A stretch of DNA of 64,000 nt, from the NCBI GenBank assembly GCA_040635515.1, contig JBEYHY010000001.1, positions 868,001 to 932,000 of the forward strand. Reading direction: 5' to 3'. Made by a program: the position numbers and the translations under genes. The stretch is from Prauserella_A sp040635515 (GTDB lineage: Bacteria > Actinomycetota > Actinomycetes > Mycobacteriales > Pseudonocardiaceae). This document shows positions 58,457 through 64,000 of this stretch, piece by piece. Within the stretch, counting starts at the first letter, position 1. Each line of letters begins with the position of its first letter. The notes beneath the pieces were generated by a model. The model ran no database searches, was not told the DNA's origin, and worked only from the letters and a program-made list of their open reading frames with translations.

Positions 58457-59244
58457 CGACCACAACGGAAAAGGCGGCAACGGTGGCCAAGACCGGTGTT
58501 CCGCTGGCCGGATTCGGCAAACTCGTTGTCAGCGAGGCAAAACTCGTCCTCAGGGACACCGCGGGCGTGGTCATTCCGATCGGCCTGCCGATGCTCATCA
58601 TGCTGATGAACGGGATGGGTTCCGACGGCGAGGGCATACCGGAGTTCGGCGGACTTCCGGTGCTGGACGCCCTCATCGTTCCGATGACCATCGTCATGGT
58701 GGTCGCGCTCGTCGGTGTCGTCAACCTGCCGTCCTTTTTGGCCACCTACCGCAAAACCGGTGTGCTGAAACGGCTTTCGGTCACCCCGATGCCACCCATG
58801 CTGGTGCTCGTGGCGCAGACGGTGGTCAGTTTCGTGCAGTCGCTCATCGGGGTGGGCCTGGCGCTGATGCTCGCCGTACTGGCCTTCGACGTCTCCGCGC
58901 CGAGGTCGCCGCTGCTCGCGATCGGCGTGTTCCTGCTGCTCGCCGCGACCATGTACGCGGTCGGCATGCTCGTGGCCGCGGTGTCGCCGACGCCGAACTC
59001 CTCGGTCGCGATCGGACTCGTCGCGTTCTTCGCGATGATGGCGGGCGGTGGCGGATTCGGCGGCAGGGACGCGCTGCCGGAATGGCTGGCCACCATCGGC
59101 GCCTACCTGCCCTACGGTGCTGGCATCGACGGGCTCAGCGCGGCCTGGATGGGCGCGGCACCCAATGTGCTCCCGCTGGTCACGAGCGGTGGCATCGCGG
59201 TACTCGCCGCGGGCGCCGCGATCATGGTCTTCCGTAAGAACTGA
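58453..59244 (+). CDS. ABC-2 type permease
   Basis: 263 residues with about six membrane segments: LVLRDTAGVVIPIGLPMLIMLM, IVPMTIVMVVALVGVVNLPSF, KRLSVTPMPPMLVLVAQTVVS, then PTPNSSVAIGLVAFFAMMAGGGGF. A typical ABC2_membrane domain, a homodimer partner to the ATPase. A 17-bp inverted repeat begins inside its last codons (59213) and continues beyond the stop. Confidence 0.9.
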   Translation: MTTTTEKAATVAKTGVPLAGFGKLVVSEAKLVLRDTAGVVIPIGLPMLIMLMNGMGSDGEGIPEFGGLPVLDALIVPMTIVMVVALVGVVNLPSFLATYRKTGVLKRLSVTPMPPMLVLVAQTVVSFVQSLIGVGLALMLAVLAFDVSAPRSPLLAIGVFLLLAATMYAVGMLVAAVSPTPNSSVAIGLVAFFAMMAGGGGFGGRDALPEWLATIGAYLPYGAGIDGLSAAWMGAAPNVLPLVTSGGIAVLAAGAAIMVFRKN

Positions 59245-59269
59245 CCAGAACCGACCATGATCGCGGCGC
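59213..59269. terminator. 17-bp perfect inverted repeat spanning the permease stop codon
   Basis: GCGCCGCGATCATGGTC (59213-59229) and its complement (59253-59269), with a 23-base loop that contains the TGA. It lies between two convergent ABC operons, so it can terminate rightward transcription and also act on leftward RNA. It is unusual in beginning inside the coding region. Confidence 0.75.
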
Positions 59270-59272
59270 GCA

Positions 59273-59301
59273 CGCAGGGCGGGTCAGGCACCCGCCCTGC
59301 G
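59273..59301. terminator. 12-bp hairpin at the end of the leftward ABC permease
   Basis: CGCAGGGCGGGT (59273-59284) and ACCCGCCCTGCG (59290-59301) around CAGGC; the stop codon of the leftward gene (59284-59286) is at the loop edge. Together with the repeat at 59213 this makes two stacked terminators. Confidence 0.75.
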
Positions 59302-60042
59302 GATGGCGCGAGTACCGATGGCGAGGCCTGCCACCGCGACCAGGAGAGCGGCGGCAAGCCCGCCCGCCACCGTCGCGGACATCAGCTCACCACCGAACAA
59401 CGCGCGCTGCGCGTCCACCACGTAGGTCAGCGGGTTGAACAGCGAGGCGGTCCGCAACCACGCCGGCCCGCCCTCGACGGGCAGCATCATGCCGGCGAGC
59501 AGCAACACCGGGAACAGCACCGTCTGCTGGACCGTCCAGAACAACCATTCCTTGTTCTTCGAAGCCAGCGCCAGCGTGTAGGACAGCGCACCGATCCCCA
59601 CCGAGAACACCCCGAGTATCACCAGGCCAAGCAGCGCGCCCGCCACGTTGAGCCGGAACCCGAAGGGCACCGCGACCAGCACGATGATCAGCGCCTGAGC
59701 GAACATCGGCACGATCTCCTTGAGCGCTCTTCCCACGATCAGCGCGGGTCTGCTCAACGGTGAGACGAGCATCCGCTCGTGCGAACCGGTCTGAATCTCG
59801 AACAGCAGATTCGAGCCGGTCGCCGACGCGCCGAACAGGCACGACATCACCAGGATGCTCGGAACGAACCACTGCAGAGCCGACCCGCCCACCACCGAAT
59901 CGGGCAGCAGCGGGGCGAACAGCGCGAGGAAAATCAACGGCTGCACCATGGAGAAGATCACCGAGAACGGGTCCCTCAGGACGGGACGCAGCTCGCGGCT
60001 GAACACCGCGCCGGTGTCGGAGACGAACGTCGATCCGCTCAT
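59284..60042 (-). CDS. ABC-2 type permease (second efflux pair)
   Basis: 252 residues, about six membrane segments, with DrrB-like features: RELRPVLRDPFSVIFSMVQPL, LLFEIQTGSHERMLVSPLSRPALIVGRALKE, TLFNPLTYVVDAQRALFGGEL-like end (SLFNPLTYVVDAQRALFGGE). It is close to the daunorubicin-resistance/polyether export permeases. The start overlaps the ATPase stop (ATGA). Convergent with the first ABC-2 pair. Confidence 0.92.
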   Translation of the reverse strand: MSGSTFVSDTGAVFSRELRPVLRDPFSVIFSMVQPLIFLALFAPLLPDSVVGGSALQWFVPSILVMSCLFGASATGSNLLFEIQTGSHERMLVSPLSRPALIVGRALKEIVPMFAQALIIVLVAVPFGFRLNVAGALLGLVILGVFSVGIGALSYTLALASKNKEWLFWTVQQTVLFPVLLLAGMMLPVEGGPAWLRTASLFNPLTYVVDAQRALFGGELMSATVAGGLAAALLVAVAGLAIGTRAIRRAGA

Positions 60043-61028
60043 GCCACGGTCCCCTCGGAGCCGGGCTCGCCTTCGCGCAGGCTGCGGCCGGTGAGCGAAA
60101 GGAACACGTCGTCGAGCGTCGGCCTGGCGACCTCCACCCCCGCGACGGGAACGAGCGCGTCGTCGAGGGCCCTCAGTAGCTTCGGGGTGAGCTGGGCCCC
60201 ATCGCGCAGCTCGACCTGGATGCCGGAGCCCTGGTGCCGGATTGGTGCCGTTCCCGCAAACGTGCCGATCGTGGCCGTCGCCTTGCGCGCGTCGTGTTCG
60301 TGGTCGAACAGCAGACTCACGCGATCGCCCGCATGCGCGGACTTGAGCGCGGCGGGGGTGTCGTCGGCGATGACGGTTCCGTGGTCGATGATCACCACGC
60401 GCTCGGCGAGCTGATCGGCCTCCTCAAGGTAGTGGGTGGTCAGTACCATCGTCGTCCCGCTCGCTTCCCGAAGCCCACGCACATGCTCGGCGAGATTCGC
60501 GCGGTTCTGCGGATCGAGGCCGGTGGATGGCTCGTCGAGGAACAGCAGCGGCGGTGTGTGAATGAGGCCCATCGCGATGTCGAGCCTTCTGCGCTGGCCT
60601 CCCGACAGCGAGGACACGACCCTTCCGGCAACGGCGTCGAGCCCGAGCGTGCCGATCAGTTCGGTCGCCCTTTCTTTCGCCGCGGCCGCGGTCAGCCCGT
60701 AGGCCCTGCCCTGACTGATCAGCTCGTCGCTCGCGCGCTGACTGTGCCCGGCACCGTTGCCCTGCCCGATGTAGCCGATCCTGCGTCGCACGGCCTTCGG
60801 CTCCGTGCTGACGTCGTGTCCAGCCACGAGCGCGGTCCCCGAGGTGGGGCGTAGCAGGGTGGTCAGCATGCGCAGCGTGGTCGACTTGCCCGCGCCGTTG
60901 GGTCCGAGCAACGCGACCAGCTCGCCGTGCTCCACGTGGAGGTCGAGCCCGCTCACCGCCTCCACTTTCTCTTTCTTGACGTTGAAATGCCTGGTCAGTC
61001 CGCTGGCGCGGATCATCGTCGAGGTCAT
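60039..61028 (-). CDS. ABC-2 efflux ATPase (DrrA-like, second pair)
   Basis: 329 residues from ATG 61028. Walker A LGPNGAGKSTTLRM, signature LSGGQRRRLDIAMGL, Walker B LLFLDEPSTGLDPQNRA, switch LTTHYLEEADQLA, and the C-terminal domain of DrrA proteins (PTLDDVFLSLTGRSLRE). ATGs 12 and 30 bases away are alternatives. It is divergent from the WYL regulator with only 62 bases between, so that regulator is the probable controller. Confidence 0.94.
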   Translation of the reverse strand: MTSTMIRASGLTRHFNVKKEKVEAVSGLDLHVEHGELVALLGPNGAGKSTTLRMLTTLLRPTSGTALVAGHDVSTEPKAVRRRIGYIGQGNGAGHSQRASDELISQGRAYGLTAAAAKERATELIGTLGLDAVAGRVVSSLSGGQRRRLDIAMGLIHTPPLLFLDEPSTGLDPQNRANLAEHVRGLREASGTTMVLTTHYLEEADQLAERVVIIDHGTVIADDTPAALKSAHAGDRVSLLFDHEHDARKATATIGTFAGTAPIRHQGSGIQVELRDGAQLTPKLLRALDDALVPVAGVEVARPTLDDVFLSLTGRSLREGEPGSEGTVA

Positions 61029-61040
61029 GGGGCATACGCT

Positions 61041-61078
61041 AAAGTCGGCAAAGGCCACTTTCTGACCGCAATAGAAAG
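61041..61078. promoter_or_regulatory. Overlapping inverted repeats between ABC ATPase and WYL regulator
   Basis: AAAGT-N11-ACTTT (61041-61061) overlaps CTTTC-N11-GAAAG (61058-61078), both with 11-base spacers, in the 62-base divergent gap. Likely operator(s) for the WYL regulator; the equal spacing argues against chance, but the arms are only five bases. Confidence 0.45.
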
Positions 61079-61090
61079 CAGTCTGGATTC

Positions 61091-62044
61091 ATGGCGAACA
61101 CGAGCGCACGCATGCTGCGATTACTTTCCCTGCTGCAAACCCACCGGTTCTGGCCGGGCGGAGAACTCGCCGAACGGCTCGACGTCAGCGAGCGCACGCT
61201 GCGCCGCGACATCGACCGGCTGCGCGAACTCGGGTATCCCGTCGACGCCAATCGCGGTGTCGCCGGCGGCTACCAGCTGCGCTCGGGGGCGGCCATGCCA
61301 CCACTGCTGGTCGACGACGAGGAAGCCGTCGCGATCGCCGTCGGACTGCGCACGGCGGCGGGCGGGGCCATCGCGGGTATCGAGGAGATCTCGGTGCGAG
61401 CGCTCACCAAGGTCATCCAGGTGATGCCACCCCGGCTGCGGCGCAGGGTCGACGCGCTCCAGACCTACACCGTGCCCGCCGCGGCGGGCACGGGGCCCAC
61501 TGTGGAAGCGGGTGTGCTGACCGTGCTCGCCCAGGCCTGCAGGGACGACGAACGACTGCGCTTCGACTACACCGCACGCGAGGGTGAACGGACCACGCGG
61601 CTGGTCGAGCCGCACCGGCTCGTGTCATTGGGCCGCCGCTGGTATCTGGTGGCGTGGGACGCCGAACGGCACGGCTGGCGCAGCTTCCGCGTCGACCGCC
61701 TGGCAAACCCCACGCTCACCGGCGCAAGATTCCGTCAGCGGGAACTGCCCGCCGCCGACGCGGCCACCTACGTGCAGGAACGGATCGCGTCGGTTCCCAC
61801 CCAGTACCAGGTGCGGGTGAAGGTGCAAGCGCCGCCGGAGGTGGTGAAGCGGGCGGTGTGGGACTGGGGAACCGTCGAACCCGCCGCCGACAACTCGTGC
61901 ACGCTCGTGATGAACGTCGACACGTTCGAATGGCCTGCCTTCGTTCTCGCCACGGTCGGTACCGAGTTCACCGTGATCGAGCCGCCCGAGCTGCGGGACT
62001 ACCTTCGCGCGACGGGCGAGCGGTTTCTCGGCTGCGTCAAATGA
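61091..62044 (+). CDS. YafY-type regulator: HTH plus WYL domain
   Basis: 317 residues. An N-terminal DeoR-like winged helix (RMLRLLSLLQTHRFWPGGELA; DVSERTLRRDIDRLRELGYP) and a WYL domain (VEPHRLVSLGRRWYLVAWDAE, then FRVDRLANPTLTG). WYL proteins bind nucleic-acid or nucleotide ligands and control stress genes in actinobacteria. It is divergent from the second ABC-2 pair and overlaps the convergent DUF5703 gene by 8 bases. Confidence 0.92.
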   Translation: MANTSARMLRLLSLLQTHRFWPGGELAERLDVSERTLRRDIDRLRELGYPVDANRGVAGGYQLRSGAAMPPLLVDDEEAVAIAVGLRTAAGGAIAGIEEISVRALTKVIQVMPPRLRRRVDALQTYTVPAAAGTGPTVEAGVLTVLAQACRDDERLRFDYTAREGERTTRLVEPHRLVSLGRRWYLVAWDAERHGWRSFRVDRLANPTLTGARFRQRELPAADAATYVQERIASVPTQYQVRVKVQAPPEVVKRAVWDWGTVEPAADNSCTLVMNVDTFEWPAFVLATVGTEFTVIEPPELRDYLRATGERFLGCVK

Positions 62045-62261
62045 TCATGCCGGGAACACCGGCCGCGGCCAGCGTCCTGCGCCTGCGCAGCCACACCTTG
62101 CGGGTTCCGTCGGAATAGAGGCGGACGTTCGACAACTCCCATCCCGAGTACTCGGCCTGGATGGAGAGCTGGACGGTGGCGGAAACGCGGGACACCCCGG
62201 GTGGCAATTGCACCCGGCGGTACTCCCAGTCCTCGTCGACCACCGCTTCCACATTCGTCAT
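62037..62261 (-). CDS. DUF5703-like small protein
   Basis: 74 residues. DWEYRRVQLPPGVSR, AEYSGWELSNVRLYSDGTRKVWLRRR is the pattern of the small actinobacterial DUF5703 family of unknown role. Its ATG overlaps the lipoprotein stop (ATGA), so the two are coupled. Its 3' end overlaps the WYL gene by 8 bases. Confidence 0.8.
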   Translation of the reverse strand: MTNVEAVVDEDWEYRRVQLPPGVSRVSATVQLSIQAEYSGWELSNVRLYSDGTRKVWLRRRRTLAAAGVPGMII

Positions 62262-63262
62262 GGAGTGACCACCTGGATCCCTTCTCCGGCCGCCGAGCCA
62301 ACGACGACCTGTGACGTCTGTGGGTCGACGGTAACCGAATTCGGCTGCCGAACGGTCGGCAGACGGAACTTTTCTGTCGGTTCACCTCCCCGGACGTCGA
62401 AACCGACCACCTCGTTGTCACTGGTCAGCGTCACCCAGGCAAGGTGCCGCCGCTCGTCGTAGGCAATGTCGTAAATACCGCCGGGCACCGGGTAACGCTG
62501 GCGCATCAGCAGCGGATCCGTCGAGAACGCGAGCAGTGCGCCACCGCGCGTGTCGGCGACGAGCACCCTGCCGTAGGAGTCGGTCACCGCGTTGGTGGCG
62601 CCCATCCCCGCCCGCAGCCCCTCGTTGACCGTCCCCGCTTCGAGGTCCACATCGAACACCGCGGTACGCAGCCGGTCCAGCACCACCGTCTTGTCTCCGC
62701 TGACCAGTACGTCGTCGGCGCTGTAGAGATCATCGGTGATCGTCTTGACCGTGCGGTCGCCCTCCAGCACGCCGATACCCTTGCCGTCGCGCAACGCGAC
62801 CAGCGTCTGCCCGCCCCGCTCGGTCGCGGCGACAGGGCCGCCCTCGACGGCGACCGTTTCGACCTCACCGGAAGGCAGGCTCACCCTGGCGACCTCGCCC
62901 GACTCCCGCATGCTGACCAGCACGGCTGCATCGGTCAGCGACAGGTCGTCGGCGGCCGAGGGCAGCGCGACGGCCTTCGGTGCCTCCGTGAGCGCGTCAA
63001 GGTCGTAGAGCAGCACCTGCGCCGGCTCGGCCGTGGCGACCACGAGCGTGCGGCTCGCCTTGTCGGCCACCGTCGCCGTCACGTCCTCGTCCAGCGGCAG
63101 CACGGTGCCCGCCGGGGTCGCCGTCAGTTCAGGGGAGCGGGCGGCCACGGCCGCCGTCGGATCGGCAACTACCTGGAGCGCGTCGCCCCCACCGCCCTCC
63201 TCCGACGAGCAGCCGCTGAGCAGGACGATAGAGACAGCCGCAACGGCGACAACCCGGCGCAC
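62258..63262 (-). CDS. Lipoprotein with a YncE-like beta-propeller
   Basis: 334 residues from GTG 63262 with GGAGG four bases upstream. Lipobox LLSGCSSEE. Repeats such as TLVVATAEPAQVLLYDLDALTEA, RVLVADTRGGALLAFS and LAWVTLTSDNEVVGFDVRGG are consistent with a small beta-propeller exposed at the outer membrane face. It is coupled with the DUF5703 gene. The ligand is unknown. Confidence 0.85.
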   Translation of the reverse strand: MRRVVAVAAVSIVLLSGCSSEEGGGGDALQVVADPTAAVAARSPELTATPAGTVLPLDEDVTATVADKASRTLVVATAEPAQVLLYDLDALTEAPKAVALPSAADDLSLTDAAVLVSMRESGEVARVSLPSGEVETVAVEGGPVAATERGGQTLVALRDGKGIGVLEGDRTVKTITDDLYSADDVLVSGDKTVVLDRLRTAVFDVDLEAGTVNEGLRAGMGATNAVTDSYGRVLVADTRGGALLAFSTDPLLMRQRYPVPGGIYDIAYDERRHLAWVTLTSDNEVVGFDVRGGEPTEKFRLPTVRQPNSVTVDPQTSQVVVGSAAGEGIQVVTP

Positions 63263-63346
63263 AGGTCCTCCGGAAGTGAATGAGTGGTTACATCCCAGCT
63301 TCTACCAGGATGGAAGACGGCGTCACGCCGCTGTTACCAGGGCCAT

Positions 63347-64000
63347 CTATTTCGGCCAGCGTTCCGGGTAGCCGAACTCGACGGCGCTCACGTCGTCGAG
63401 CGCCGCCTTGATCGCCACCGGCAGCCTCAGTTCCTCCGCCACCAGCGACCCGGACAGCTGCCCGGTGTCCCTGGCGCCGACCACGGGTGCCACGACTCCC
63501 GGCCGGTCCCGCACCCACGCCAGTGCCACCGCCAGCGGGGACGTGCCCAGTCCCTCGGCCGCGGTCGCGACCGCCTCGACGATGCGCGCCGCGCGCTCGG
63601 TGCGGTGCTGCTCGACGTAACCCGCGTAGGTGCTCGACGCGCCCCGGGAATCGGCCGGTGTACCCGTGCGGTACTTGCCGGTGAGCACGCCCCTGCCGAG
63701 CGGGGCCCACGGCAGCAGGCCGATGCCGTGGTGGGCGGCCGATGGCACGACCTCCCTTTCCACACCCCGCTCAAGCAGCGAGTACTCGACCTGTGTCGAT
63801 ACCAGCCTGTGGTCGCGCAAGCCCATCGCGGCCGTGGCCAGCTGCCAGCCCGCGTAGTTGGACACTCCCGCGTAGCGGACCTTGCCCGTGTTGATGGCGA
63901 AGTCGATGGCGCTCAGGGTTTCCTCGACCGGAACCGCGCCGTCCCACGCGTGCAGCTGCCACAGGTCGATGTGGTCGACGCCGAGCCTGCGCAGTGAGCC
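63347..64000 (-). CDS. Aldo/keto reductase, N-terminal part missing at the window edge
   Basis: 217 residues are visible and the frame stays open to base 64000. DHIDLWQLHAWDG, ETLSAIDFAINTGKVRYAGVSNY, VEYSLLERGVEREVV, GIGLLPWAPLGRGVLTGKY and GARDTGQLSGSL match the NADPH-dependent AKR barrel (AKR11/YajO-like group). The catalytic Tyr and Lys would lie in the missing part. It ends 84 bases from the lipoprotein start. Confidence 0.93.
   Translation of the reverse strand, partial: GSLRRLGVDHIDLWQLHAWDGAVPVEETLSAIDFAINTGKVRYAGVSNYAGWQLATAAMGLRDHRLVSTQVEYSLLERGVEREVVPSAAHHGIGLLPWAPLGRGVLTGKYRTGTPADSRGASSTYAGYVEQHRTERAARIVEAVATAAEGLGTSPLAVALAWVRDRPGVVAPVVGARDTGQLSGSLVAEELRLPVAIKAALDDVSAVEFGYPERWPK

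Noticed and set aside
1..64000. tRNA, rRNA, transposase, integrase or phage signatures
   Set aside because: Looked for cloverleaf-like segments and known mobile-element proteins in all frames by eye; none found. A covariance-model search would be decisive.

Overview
This is a contiguous chromosomal segment from a high-GC Gram-positive bacterium, almost certainly an actinomycete. I infer the order Pseudonocardiales (Amycolatopsis/Prauserella/Saccharomonospora-like). The reasons are the roughly 70% GC with strong G/C at third codon positions, GTG/TTG starts and ATGA overlaps, LexA boxes of the CGAAC-N4-GTTCG type, tandem DUF3558-type lipoprotein domains, KimA-like transport and CYP116B genes, and abundant acyl-CoA catabolism. 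No rRNA, tRNA, CRISPR array, transposase, integrase or phage gene was seen. The first (2-184) and last (63347-64000) genes are cut by the window edges.

Layout. 0-1.6 kb: small genes (VOC protein, SdpI-like membrane protein) separated by a 21-bp-period repeat and a 28-bp tandem duplication. 1.7-6.2 kb: IclR regulator, self-sufficient CYP116B-type P450 and an MHS-type transporter, all leftward. 6.3-14.5 kb: HD protein, ABC exporter with divergent TetR and a perfect operator, a cysteine-desulfurase-like enzyme, a KimA-like transporter divergent from a polyphosphate kinase 2, and a VOC protein. 14.5-18.2 kb: D-glucarate dehydratase gudD with a paralogue upstream, then an LLM-family oxidoreductase. 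18.7 kb: a STAS protein whose ribosome-binding site lies inside a hairpin.

19.5-38.2 kb is the most distinctive part: a catabolic island. A leftward operon encodes two MmgE/PrpD proteins, an acyl-CoA dehydrogenase, a CaiB-type CoA transferase, an NDP-forming acyl-CoA synthetase, a complete ABC importer and, after a hairpin, a second acyl-CoA dehydrogenase. Divergent from it are 3-hydroxyacyl-CoA dehydrogenase, enoyl-CoA hydratase and a GntR regulator. A second divergent pair follows: a MaoC/HTD2-type hydratase against thiolase plus MFS. Uptake, CoA activation, dehydrogenation, hydration, oxidation and thiolysis are all present. Both divergent promoters share a palindrome around TCTATAGA. The substrate is not evident; an unusual carboxylic or dicarboxylic acid is my guess.

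38.2-47.4 kb: a methyltransferase, then a respiratory nitrate reductase operon narK-narGHJI ending in a coupled cupin gene. 47.5-51.2 kb: a crotonase, then a LysR regulator divergent (with a clear T-N11-A box) from a reductase-ferredoxin and a DUF3445 haem-dependent N-demethylase-like protein. 51.2-52.9 kb: two convergent genes, each with a LexA box: dinB (DNA polymerase IV) and an uncharacterised small protein. 53-56 kb: a crotonase, an EthD protein, a lipoprotein, and two more 21-bp repeat loci. 55.6-62 kb: a NarL-type two-component system divergent from an ABC-2 efflux pair, a second opposed ABC-2 efflux pair, and a divergent WYL regulator. The window ends with a DUF5703-like protein, a beta-propeller-like lipoprotein and a truncated aldo/keto reductase.
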